Shown here: one piece after another, positions 48,262 through 55,696 of the stretch
Position numbering within the stretch: the stretch's first letter is position 1
Layout: each line of letters begins with the position of its first letter
Assembly: GCA_001314655.1 (NCBI GenBank)
Contig: LJSF01000016.1
Span: 314,493 to 378,492, forward strand
From: Rhodobacteraceae bacterium HLUCCA08
GTDB taxonomy: Bacteria; Pseudomonadota; Alphaproteobacteria; Rhodobacterales; Rhodobacteraceae
Length of the DNA: 64,000 nucleotides
Reading direction: 5' to 3'
Notes under the pieces: model-generated
Database searches by the model: none
Told to the model about the DNA's origin: nothing
Seen by the model: the letters and a program-made list of their open reading frames with translations, nothing else
Position numbers and translations under genes: made by a program

Positions 48262-49044
48262 ATGACCGATCATGGCCCCGACGAACCCGACTCTCCCGTC
48301 CTGACCGCCCCGCAGGGGATGAAGCTGTGGTCGGTGATCGTGACCATCCTGGGCGATCTGCTGCCCGAGGGCGACGCGGATGTCAGCGGGCTGGTCCTGT
48401 CGGCACTGATCGAACGGATGGGCCTGCAGCCCCAGGCGATGCGCGTGGCGCTGCACCGGCTCAAGCGCGACGGCTGGATCGAAAGCCGCAAGGACGGGCG
48501 GGTGGGCTATTACCGCCTGTCGGACATGGGCCGGGCCCAGGCGGCCGAGGTGTCGGAGGCGATCTATGGCGGCGCGGTCCCGTCCAGGGCGCGGCCGATG
48601 CTGGCGATCCTGGCCCCCGAGATGCAGCCCGACGCGGTGCAGGGCGCGGTGCCGCTGTCGCGTCAGGCCTGCCTGCTGCCCGACGGGGCGCTGCCGGAAG
48701 GCGCGCTGGCGGTGCCGCTCGGGCCGGCGCAACTGCCGGCCTGGGCCGCGGCGATCGTCGCGCGCGAGGCACGGCTGACGGGCTATGCCGCGACGCTCGC
48801 CCTGGCCGAGGGCTTTCTGGCCGATATCCGCCGCAACCGCGCCCTGCCGCTGACCGACCGGGTCGCGCAGCGGATGCTGGTGCTGCATTCCTGGCGCCGT
48901 CTGGTGCTGCGGTCGAACCCGCTTGCCGTGGCGCTGGCCGGCGAGGTGCCGGCGGACTGCCGCCGCGCGGTGATGGAGCTGTTCTCGGCCCTGCCGCGTC
49001 CCCCGATCGGGGATCTGGCCGACGCGGTGGCCAGCGGGCAATAG
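48262..49044 (+). CDS. paaX: PaaX-family transcriptional regulator
   Basis: A 260-residue regulator. The N-terminal winged helix has KLWSVIVTILGDLLPEG and LQPQAMRVALHRLKRDGWIESRKDGR, matching the PaaX family, usually a repressor released by phenylacetyl-CoA. The middle and C-terminal helices carry the ligand and dimer part. It is the second gene after paaZ. The cluster therefore encodes both a TetR-type and a PaaX-type regulator. Confidence 0.9.
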   Translation: MTDHGPDEPDSPVLTAPQGMKLWSVIVTILGDLLPEGDADVSGLVLSALIERMGLQPQAMRVALHRLKRDGWIESRKDGRVGYYRLSDMGRAQAAEVSEAIYGGAVPSRARPMLAILAPEMQPDAVQGAVPLSRQACLLPDGALPEGALAVPLGPAQLPAWAAAIVAREARLTGYAATLALAEGFLADIRRNRALPLTDRVAQRMLVLHSWRRLVLRSNPLAVALAGEVPADCRRAVMELFSALPRPPIGDLADAVASGQ

Positions 49045-49225
49045 CCGGCTTGCAGGGGGCCGCGACCGGCGCGGCGCAAGGCACGGATCGCAGCCGTGGC
49101 AACACGCAAGGGGTTCGTTGCGGGCCGCAGGGCATCTACAAGGGTCCGGACGGCGCCGCCCTCAGCCTCGACTGCCATGACCGTCCGCGGCGACCGCAGC
49201 CCGGCGACGACAAGGACCACACCCG

Positions 49226-49924
49226 ATGACCGACCTTCTGTTCCCCCTTCCGCAACCGTTTTCGCTGCCCGTCCAGGGCCAGACCGCGCGCTATCCGCTG
49301 TTCCGCATCTTCTGTGTCGGCCGCAATTACGCCGCCCATGCCGCCGAGATGGGCCAGGAGGTCGACCGCGAGGCCCCGTTCTATTTCACCAAGTCCGTGG
49401 CCCATGCGGTCGGCTCGGGCACGACGCAGCCCTACCCCTCGCGCACCGACAATTATCATTTCGAGATGGAATTCGCCGTCACCCTCGGCGCCGAGGCCTG
49501 GCAGCTTTCCGAAGACCGCGCGATGGAGGCGGTGCATGGCTATTGCTGCGCGCTGGACATGACCCGGCGCGACCTGCAGGGCCAGGCCAAGGACAGGGGC
49601 CGGCCCTGGGATACCGGCAAGGATGTCGAAGGTTCGGCCGTGTTCGGCCCGGTCACCGCGGCCGCCGCCTTCGGGCCGATCGACGGCCAGCGCATCCGGC
49701 TGAGCGTCAACGGCGCGGTCAGGCAGGACGGCACCCTGGCCGAACTGATCCATTCCGTGCCCGCGATCATCGCCGATCTGTCGGGCCTCTATCACCTGCG
49801 CCCGGGTGACGTGATCATGACCGGCACCCCCGCCGGTGTCGGCCCGGTGCGCCCCGGCGACGTTCTGGAAGGATCGGTCGACGGGCTGGACCCGGTTCAC
49901 CTGACCATCGGAGAACCGGCATGA
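49226..49924 (+). CDS. Fumarylacetoacetate hydrolase family protein
   Basis: A 232-residue FAH-fold enzyme that cleaves C-C bonds in acylpyruvates. The N-terminal RIFCVGRNYAAHAAEMG, the metal-site segment FEMEFAVTLG, and the late MTGTPAGVGPVRPGDVL are typical of fumarylpyruvate hydrolase/FAHD1-like members. The exact substrate is uncertain. It lies between paaX and the TRAP genes, about 180 bases after paaX, so it may not belong to the paa operon. Confidence 0.88.
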   Translation: MTDLLFPLPQPFSLPVQGQTARYPLFRIFCVGRNYAAHAAEMGQEVDREAPFYFTKSVAHAVGSGTTQPYPSRTDNYHFEMEFAVTLGAEAWQLSEDRAMEAVHGYCCALDMTRRDLQGQAKDRGRPWDTGKDVEGSAVFGPVTAAAAFGPIDGQRIRLSVNGAVRQDGTLAELIHSVPAIIADLSGLYHLRPGDVIMTGTPAGVGPVRPGDVLEGSVDGLDPVHLTIGEPA

Positions 49925-50011
49925 TTCTTGCCGAAAAATTCATCCAAACCGACGGAAAGCTCATTTAACATGAATTCTGCGATCGGTCACTCTGAGGGAG
50001 GGGAGGAGCCC

Positions 50012-50197
50012 ATGGGGAACACCGCTATCTTGTCGGGCGCCTGCGACATCGGCGACCCGCCCGCGGGGGTCGGCCCCGGTCACAAGGGCGAGACCCCGAA
50101 AACTCCTTTGCTTGCATGGCCAAAGGTGGCGAACGCCGCGGTGCGATACCGCCGTGCGCGACCGGCCGGACCCGAAACCACAACAGACGCGACTTAG
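50012..50197 (+). CDS. Candidate small ORF upstream of TRAP operon
   Basis: A possible 61-residue protein beginning MGNTAILSGACDIGDPPAGVG. Support: GGGAGGGGAGGAG directly upstream of the ATG, and a high share of G/C at third codon positions in the first 29 codons. Against: the second half loses that codon bias, and no family is recognised. It could be a leader peptide, a degraded gene end, or chance. Confidence 0.25.
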   Translation: MGNTAILSGACDIGDPPAGVGPGHKGETPKTPLLAWPKVANAAVRYRRARPAGPETTTDAT

Positions 50198-50205
50198 AAA
50201 GGCTT

Positions 50206-50219
50206 TGCATTATTCTGCA
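50206..50219. promoter_or_regulatory. TGCA-N6-TGCA repeat upstream of TRAP operon
   Basis: TGCA TTATTC TGCA, 58 bases before dctP. It has the same form as the repeat upstream of boxB at 59076. A candidate BoxR site, because the BzdR/BoxR family is reported to use TGCA repeats. Confidence 0.55.
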
Positions 50220-50234
50220 ACCCGTGCTCAATGT

Positions 50235-50248
50235 TGCAAAATAGTGCC
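50235..50248. promoter_or_regulatory. Degenerate TGCA-N6-TGCC repeat upstream of TRAP operon
   Basis: TGCA AAATAG TGCC, starting 29 bases after the first repeat (nearly three turns) and one mismatch from TGCA-N6-TGCA. Together with 50206-50219 it would form a paired operator. Confidence 0.4.
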
Positions 50249-50276
50249 AACAACGACTGGTCACTAGGGAGGACAC

Positions 50277-51326
50277 ATGATGACCAAGACCAAGATGCTC
50301 AAGGCCGCCCTCGGCGCCACCGCTCTTGCCACATTGGGTGGCGCGGCGCTGGCGCAGGAGGTCACGCTCAAACTGCACCAGTTCCTGCCGGCCCAGGCCA
50401 ATGTGCCGGTCCAGGTGCTCGATGTCTGGGCCGACAGGGTCGAAGCCGCCTCGGACGGCCGGATCGAGATCGAGCGTTACCCCTCGATGCAGCTGGGCGG
50501 CACCCCGCCGGAACTGATGGACCAGGCGATCGACGGCGTCGCCGATGTGGTCTGGACCGTGGTCGGCTACACGCCCGGGCGGTTCCCGCGCACCGAGGTG
50601 TTCGAACTGCCGTTCTTCGTCGAGGATGCACGGGCCGCGTCCTGCGCCTACTGGACCATCTACGACGAACAGATGCGCGACGATTTCGCCGGGCTCAAGA
50701 TCGTCGGCACCTGGGTCCACGGCCCCGGCATGTTCCACACCGCCGACCCGGTCGAAGAGCCGGGCGACCTCGAAGGCATGAAGATCCGCGGCGGCTCGCG
50801 CCTGGTGAACCAGCTGCTGGAACTGCTGGGCGCGACGCCCGTCGGGATGCCGGTTCCGGCCGTGTCCGAAGGCCTGTCCAAGGGCGTGATCGACGGCACC
50901 ACGATCCCGTGGGAAGTCACCACCTCGCTGCGGGTTCAGGAACTGGTCGAGAACCATACCGAATTCGAGGGACCGGCGCTTTATAACCTGACCTTCGTTC
51001 TGGCGATGAACGAGGGCGCCTACAACGACCTGCCCGCGGATCTTCAACAGGTGATCGACGACCATTCGGGCCTGCAATTCTCGATCTTCGCCGGCGGCAC
51101 CCAGGCCGATGCGGACGGGCCGGCCCGCGAACTCGCGGTCGAGATGGGCAACGACATCGTGACCATCCCGGCCGACGAGACCGCCGAATGGCGTGAACTG
51201 GCCCAGCCGGTCTACGACAGCTGGATCGCCGACATGGAGTCCAAGGGGATCGACGGTCAGGCCCTGATCGACCAGGCGCAGGCGCTGATGACCGGTGATT
51301 GCGCCGGGGCGACATCCAGCTTCTGA
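50277..51326 (+). CDS. TRAP transporter substrate-binding protein (DctP family)
   Basis: Periplasmic solute receptor. The 349-residue precursor has a signal peptide with cleavage after about Ala26 (ALA-QE). The mature part has the DctP fold, with SDGRIEIERYPSMQLGG and the segment EGMKIRGGSRLVNQLLELLGATPVGMP, whose Arg usually binds a carboxylate. GGAGG lies upstream of ATG 50277. A strong hairpin follows. The TGCA repeats upstream suggest an aromatic acid ligand. Confidence 0.93.
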   Translation: MMTKTKMLKAALGATALATLGGAALAQEVTLKLHQFLPAQANVPVQVLDVWADRVEAASDGRIEIERYPSMQLGGTPPELMDQAIDGVADVVWTVVGYTPGRFPRTEVFELPFFVEDARAASCAYWTIYDEQMRDDFAGLKIVGTWVHGPGMFHTADPVEEPGDLEGMKIRGGSRLVNQLLELLGATPVGMPVPAVSEGLSKGVIDGTTIPWEVTTSLRVQELVENHTEFEGPALYNLTFVLAMNEGAYNDLPADLQQVIDDHSGLQFSIFAGGTQADADGPARELAVEMGNDIVTIPADETAEWRELAQPVYDSWIADMESKGIDGQALIDQAQALMTGDCAGATSSF

Positions 51327-51341
51327 TCGCCTGACCCAACC

Positions 51342-51369
51342 GGGCCGCGGCGGGACCCTGCCGCGGCCC
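51342..51369 (+). terminator. Hairpin between dctP and dctQ
   Basis: GGGCCGCGGC, 8-base loop, GCCGCGGCCC; perfect 10-bp stem. Such stems between the binding protein and permeases usually protect the upstream message and lower permease expression. Confidence 0.65.
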
Positions 51370-51396
51370 CTGCGCAACCGCTTTCCGGTCCGACAG

Positions 51397-51984
51397 ATGT
51401 TCACCTTCTTTTACAGATTGTCCCGCCTGATGGCCTATGCCGGCGGGACCGTCCTGACCGCGCTGATCGTGCTGACCTGCCTGTCGATCCTCGGCCGGCA
51501 GCTGAACACGATCGGCCACCTGGATTGGGTCACGACCAATCTGCCCTGGCTGCGCACATTTCTGCTGGACAGGATCGGCGTGAACGAGATCAACGGCGCC
51601 TACGAACTGACCGAGGCCGGCATGGCCTTTGTCATCTTTGCCTTCATCCCGTTGACCCAGATCACCGCCGGGCATGCGGTGGTGGATATCTTCACCTCGA
51701 TGATGGGCCCGAAGGCGACGCGGCTGTTGCAGACCATCGCCGAGGTGCTGTTCGCCACGGCGATGATCCTGATCGCCGTGCAGCTGTTCGCCGGCATGAT
51801 CTCGAAAAAGGAAACCGGCCAGACCAGCCTGTTCCTGCAATTCCCGGTCTGGTGGGCCTATGCCGCCAGCCTGACCGGGGCCGCCGTTTCGGCCCTGGTG
51901 GCGACCTATGTCGCGATCATCCGGGTGTTCGAGGCGGTCACCGGGCAGGACCTTCTGCCGCTGTCGACGGGGGCAGAGCATTGA
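51397..51984 (+). CDS. TRAP transporter small permease (DctQ family)
   Basis: A 195-residue membrane protein with four helices. It is the structural partner of the large permease. The conserved region IFAFIPLTQITAGHAVVDIFTSMM follows a loop. ATG 51397 gives the usual length; longer in-frame starts run into the hairpin. Its stop overlaps a TTG start of the large permease gene (TTGA). Confidence 0.9.
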   Translation: MFTFFYRLSRLMAYAGGTVLTALIVLTCLSILGRQLNTIGHLDWVTTNLPWLRTFLLDRIGVNEINGAYELTEAGMAFVIFAFIPLTQITAGHAVVDIFTSMMGPKATRLLQTIAEVLFATAMILIAVQLFAGMISKKETGQTSLFLQFPVWWAYAASLTGAAVSALVATYVAIIRVFEAVTGQDLLPLSTGAEH

Positions 51985-53642
51985 GCGACATCGCGATCGG
52001 CATCGCCTCGTTCCCGATCCTCCTGGGGCTGATCTTTCTGCGGATGCCCATCGGGCTGGCCATGTTCGTGGTCGCCATCGGCGGGCTGATCAGCCTTGAC
52101 GGCGACCTGACCTCCACGCTGGGCCGGCTGAAATCGGAAACCTACACGACGTTTTCGAATTACTCGTTCTCGATCGTGCCGATGTTTCTGCTGATGGGCC
52201 ATTTCGCGACGCTTGGCGGCATGTCAAAGGCGCTGTTCAAGGCCGCCGAGGGCTGGCTCGGCCATCGCAAGGGCGGGGTCGCCATGGCCGCCGTGGGGTC
52301 CTGCGCCGGGTTCGGGGCGATCTGCGGCAGCTCTCTGGCCACCGCCGCCACCATGAGCCGGGTCGCCCTGCCCGAACTCAAACGCTACGGCTACAGCGGC
52401 GGCTTTTCCACCGCGACGCTGGCCGCCGGCGGCACGCTGGGCATCCTGATCCCGCCCTCGGTCGTGCTGGTGATCTACGCGATCCTGGCCGAGCAGAACA
52501 TCGAAAAGCTGTTCATCGCCGCCGTGATCCCCGGCATCCTGGCCGCGCTGGGCTATGTGCTGGTGATCTCGATCTATGTGCGCCTGTTCCCCGACAGCGC
52601 CGGCATCCGCGCCCCGGTCCCCTATGCCGAACGGTTCCGGGCATTGTTCGATGTCTGGCCGGTCCTGCTGGTCTTTGCCCTTGTCGTCGGCGGCATCTAC
52701 CTGGGCTGGTTCTCGCCCACCGAAGGCGCGGCCGTGGGCGCGCTGGGCACCGGCATCATCGCCCTGGCCAATCGCGGTCTGAACATCCGCACCCTGGGCG
52801 AAAGCTTCATCGTGACGGCGCGGTCGACGGCGATGATCTTTTTCATCATCCTGGGCGCCTTCCTCTACAACGGTTTTCTGGCCCGCACCCAATTGCCGCA
52901 GGAACTGGCGAACTGGGTCGGCGCCGCCCCGCTGTCGCCCTGGGTGGTGCTGGCGCTGATCCTGGTCTTCTACCTGATCATGGGCTGCGTCATGGACAGC
53001 CTGTCGATGATCCTGCTGACCATCCCGATCTTCTGGCCCCTGGTTCAGGAACTGGATTTCAACTTCGTCTCGATGGTCGATCTGCACGCCGCCAAGCTGG
53101 ACGTCGCCCTGGCCGAGGCGCAGGCGCTGTGGGACGGACTCCGAAGCGGCGCCATAGGCGGCCTCGATGCCGAGGATTTCGCCGAAACGCTGGCCGAGGT
53201 GAATGCCCATATGCAGACGCTGGGCCTGGGCAGCGTGGCCGAGGCGGGCAATCTGAACCTGGCCCAGATCACCGCCGCGGTGAACGAAACCACGCCCGAG
53301 ATGGTCGACCAGGCGCGCGCCGCCGTCGCCGCCGGCGCCGAGATCGAGCGCGACGTGCTGCGCGAACTGGGCATCCGCGGCGTGTCGGAGGGCGCGCTCA
53401 ACCGGATCAACATGGAGCGGGTCGCGATCTGGTTCGGCATCCTGGTGCTGATCGTGGTCGAGGTCGGCCTGATCACCCCGCCGGTCGGCATGAACCTGTT
53501 CGTGATCAACGCGATGGACCCGTCCACGCGGATGCTCGACACTTACAGGTCGGTCCTGCCCTTCGTCGCCTCGGACCTGATCCGGGTGACGATCCTGGTG
53601 CTGATCCCGGCGATCACCCTGTTCCTGATCCCGCTGTTCTGA
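51981..53642 (+). CDS. TRAP transporter large permease (DctM family) with inserted domain
   Basis: Sodium-driven uptake channel subunit with about 12 helices. The TTG start at 51981 overlaps the dctQ stop and gives 553 residues, well above the usual 425 or so. Conserved parts are GSCAGFGAICGSSLATAATM, PTEGAAVGALGTGII, and LITPPVGMNLFVINAMD. The excess is a hydrophilic, helical insertion at about residues 363-478. It falls between FWPLVQELDFNF and the next membrane helix, in frame and with the local codon bias. Confidence 0.92.
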   Translation: MSDIAIGIASFPILLGLIFLRMPIGLAMFVVAIGGLISLDGDLTSTLGRLKSETYTTFSNYSFSIVPMFLLMGHFATLGGMSKALFKAAEGWLGHRKGGVAMAAVGSCAGFGAICGSSLATAATMSRVALPELKRYGYSGGFSTATLAAGGTLGILIPPSVVLVIYAILAEQNIEKLFIAAVIPGILAALGYVLVISIYVRLFPDSAGIRAPVPYAERFRALFDVWPVLLVFALVVGGIYLGWFSPTEGAAVGALGTGIIALANRGLNIRTLGESFIVTARSTAMIFFIILGAFLYNGFLARTQLPQELANWVGAAPLSPWVVLALILVFYLIMGCVMDSLSMILLTIPIFWPLVQELDFNFVSMVDLHAAKLDVALAEAQALWDGLRSGAIGGLDAEDFAETLAEVNAHMQTLGLGSVAEAGNLNLAQITAAVNETTPEMVDQARAAVAAGAEIERDVLRELGIRGVSEGALNRINMERVAIWFGILVLIVVEVGLITPPVGMNLFVINAMDPSTRMLDTYRSVLPFVASDLIRVTILVLIPAITLFLIPLF

Positions 53643-53650
53643 CGAATCCC

Positions 53651-53678
53651 TTGACTGATTACGCAGTATAATCATTAT
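53651..53678 (+). promoter_or_regulatory. Putative promoter of SDR-fcs operon
   Basis: TTGACT, 16 bases, CATTAT. The -10 part lies inside the long palindrome at 53655-53691, so a bound repressor would block polymerase. Confidence 0.45.
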
Positions 53679-53691
53679 ACGGTGTAATCAG
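53655..53691. promoter_or_regulatory. 37-base palindromic operator, probably for MarR
   Basis: CTGATTAC, three unpaired bases, GTATAAT, a central C, ATTATAC, three bases, GTAATCAG. The two outer and two inner arms are perfect, pairing 15 of 18 positions. It is 15 bases from the SDR start. The MarR gene within the operon is the natural candidate binder. Confidence 0.7.
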
Positions 53692-53706
53692 TTTCGGGAG
53701 GAGCCG

Positions 53707-54465
53707 ATGCAGATCACGGGAACGGCCGCCCTGGTCACCGGCGGTGGGTCCGGCCTGGGCGCCGCCACGGCGCGAGAGCTTGCCGGGCGCGGCGCGCGGG
53801 TCGCTGTTCTTGACTTCGACGGTGACAAGGCCCGGGCGGTGGCCGGCGACATCGGCGGCATCGCGGTGCAGGCCGATGTGGCCGATGAAAGCGCGGTAAA
53901 ATCCGCGCTTGAAGAGGCCGCCGCGGCCCATGGCCCGGCCCGCATCGTCGTCAATTGCGCCGGTATCGGCAGCGCCGCCCGGATCGTCGGGCGCGAAGGC
54001 AAGCTGAGTATCGACCTGTTCGACCGCACGATCCGCGTGAACCTGATCGGCACCTACACTGTCATGTCCCATGCCGCCGCGGCGCTGCAGGCGCTGGACC
54101 CGTTGGGCGAGGAACGCGGCGTGATCCTCAACACCGCCTCCGCGGCCTGGCAGGACGGCCAGCTGGGCCAGGCCGCCTATGCCGCCTCCAAGGGCGGGAT
54201 CGTGTCGATGTGTCTGCCGGCCGCGCGCGAATTCGCCACCCATGGCATCCGCGTCATGGCCATCGCTCCGGGCCTGTTCCACACCCCGATGATGGAGGGC
54301 CTGCCCGCGGAGCTGGCCGACAAGATCGCCGCCAACGTGCCCTTTCCCGCCCGTCTGGGCGATCCGCGCGAATTCGCCCTGATGGCCGCCCAGATCGTCG
54401 AAAACCCCTATCTGAACGGCACCGTGATCCGCCTGGACGGCGCGGTGCGCCTGCCGCCGAGGTGA
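53707..54465 (+). CDS. SDR-family 3-hydroxyacyl-CoA dehydrogenase
   Basis: A 252-residue short-chain dehydrogenase. The NAD site is TGGGSGLGAATARELA, and Asp at the end of the second strand (VAVLDFDGD) favours NAD over NADP. Catalytic residues are Ser in NTASAAWQDG, Tyr158 and Lys162 (YAASK). The GQLGQAAYAASKGG pattern is like 3-hydroxyacyl-CoA dehydrogenase type 2. It is first in the operon behind the palindrome and probably oxidises a 3-hydroxy-3-arylpropionyl-CoA. Confidence 0.85.
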   Translation: MQITGTAALVTGGGSGLGAATARELAGRGARVAVLDFDGDKARAVAGDIGGIAVQADVADESAVKSALEEAAAAHGPARIVVNCAGIGSAARIVGREGKLSIDLFDRTIRVNLIGTYTVMSHAAAALQALDPLGEERGVILNTASAAWQDGQLGQAAYAASKGGIVSMCLPAAREFATHGIRVMAIAPGLFHTPMMEGLPAELADKIAANVPFPARLGDPREFALMAAQIVENPYLNGTVIRLDGAVRLPPR

Positions 54466-54470
54466 CCCGC

Positions 54471-55232
54471 ATGGCATTGGTCGAAACCCAGATCGAGGAC
54501 GGCATCGCCACCCTCACCCTGAACCGCCCGGGCAAGCGCAACGCCATGTCGGACGCCCTGTTCGACGAACTGACCGGCTTTTTCATCAATCCGCCGCCCG
54601 AGGTGAAGGTCGCGATCCTCACCGGCACGGCGGGGCATTTCTGTTCCGGCCTCGACCTGGCCGAACACAAGAGCCGCGACGCCGAGGCCACGATGCGCCA
54701 TTCGCGCGGCTGGCATGCCGCCCTTGACCGGATCCAGTTCGGCGGGCTGCCGGTGGTGTCGGCGATGTTCGGCGCGGTGATCGGCGGCGGGCTTGAAATC
54801 GCCACCGCCACCCATGTGCGCATCGCCGAGCCCTCGACCATCTTCCAGCTGCCCGAGGGGCGGCGCGGCATCTTTGTCGGCGGCGGCGCCTCGGTCCGCG
54901 TCGGCCGCATCCTGGGCGCCGACCGGATGATCGAGATGATGCTGACCGGGCGCAAGTATTCCGCCGAGGAAGGCCTGGCCCTGGGCCTGACCCACTACGT
55001 CGTCCCCGACGGCCAGGCCCTGACCGAGGCGCGCAAGATCGCCCGCCGCATCGCCGACAATGCGCCCTTGTCGAACTACATCATGATCCAGGCCCTGGCC
55101 CGGATCGAAGACATGTCGAAACAGGACGGGCTGTTCACCGAAAGCCTTTGCGCCGCGCTGACCCAGACCAGCCCGGACGCGGTCGAGGGGCTGAAGGCGT
55201 TCCTCGAAAAACGCGACCCGAGCTTCGGATGA
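54471..55232 (+). CDS. Enoyl-CoA hydratase/isomerase family protein
   Basis: A 253-residue crotonase. The oxyanion segments are HFCSGLDLAEHK and GAVIGGGLEIATATHVRIAE, followed by FQLPEGRRGIFVGGGASVRVGRILG. A Glu is present at the first catalytic position (GGLEIA) and in LPEGRRG. In this operon it would hydrate an arylacrylyl-CoA. ATG 54471 follows the SDR stop by five bases; its stop overlaps the MarR start. Confidence 0.85.
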   Translation: MALVETQIEDGIATLTLNRPGKRNAMSDALFDELTGFFINPPPEVKVAILTGTAGHFCSGLDLAEHKSRDAEATMRHSRGWHAALDRIQFGGLPVVSAMFGAVIGGGLEIATATHVRIAEPSTIFQLPEGRRGIFVGGGASVRVGRILGADRMIEMMLTGRKYSAEEGLALGLTHYVVPDGQALTEARKIARRIADNAPLSNYIMIQALARIEDMSKQDGLFTESLCAALTQTSPDAVEGLKAFLEKRDPSFG

Positions 55233-55696
55233 CCGGTGACGCCACCCTGCGCCGCTATGCCGGCTATGGCATGAAACGCGCCTTCAACGCGATCCAGGCC
55301 GATGTGAACGCCGCGCTGGCGCCGCTGGGCCTGCGGATGATCACCTTTTCCACGCTCGCCGTGATCGCCGAAAACCCGGGCCTGCGGCAGTCCCGGCTGG
55401 CCGATATCCTGGCGATGGAGCGGCCCAACCTGGTCGTGGTGGTGGACGAGCTGGAACGCGCCGAGCTGATCAGCCGCCAGCGCCCGCCCGAAGATCGCCG
55501 CGCCTATGCGCTGCAACTGACGCTGGCCGGGCGGCGCCTGCTGGACAAGGCATTGGCCGCGGTGAACGCCCATGAACGCCGCATGACCGCGGGTCTGACC
55601 GAGGAGGAGCGGCAGGCCCTGATTCGGGCCCTGGCGCGGGTCGAGCAGAACGGGAGGAGAGACCAGGATGACCCAGCCGAACTATCTTGCCCATGA
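55229..55696 (+). CDS. MarR-family transcriptional regulator
   Basis: A 155-residue winged-helix regulator. The recognition region is LRQSRLADILAMERPNLVVVVDELERAELISRQRPPEDRRAYALQLT, typical of MarR. In hydroxycinnamate clusters such regulators usually respond to the CoA thioester. It lies between catabolic genes: its start overlaps the hydratase stop (ATGA) and its 3' end overlaps the ligase gene by 29 bases. Probable target: the palindrome at 53655. Confidence 0.88.
   Translation: MTGDATLRRYAGYGMKRAFNAIQADVNAALAPLGLRMITFSTLAVIAENPGLRQSRLADILAMERPNLVVVVDELERAELISRQRPPEDRRAYALQLTLAGRRLLDKALAAVNAHERRMTAGLTEEERQALIRALARVEQNGRRDQDDPAELSCP

Larger units (their letters stand above)
49925..50276 (+). 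other. Intergenic region between FAH-family gene and TRAP operon
   Basis: About 350 bases, relatively A/T-rich at both ends. It holds one candidate small ORF (50012-50197) with a strong ribosome site and two TGCA-containing repeats (50206-50219 and 50235-50248) just upstream of the TRAP binding-protein gene. No other gene was recognised. Confidence 0.6.

Noticed and set aside
46606..49041. 811-codon open frame opposite paaZ-paaX
   Set aside because: Antisense shadow; both sense genes are complete and recognisable.
48219..49229. Alternative-frame protein overlapping paaX
   Set aside because: Gly/Arg/Pro-rich composition typical of a shifted frame; the paaX frame carries the conserved winged-helix motif.
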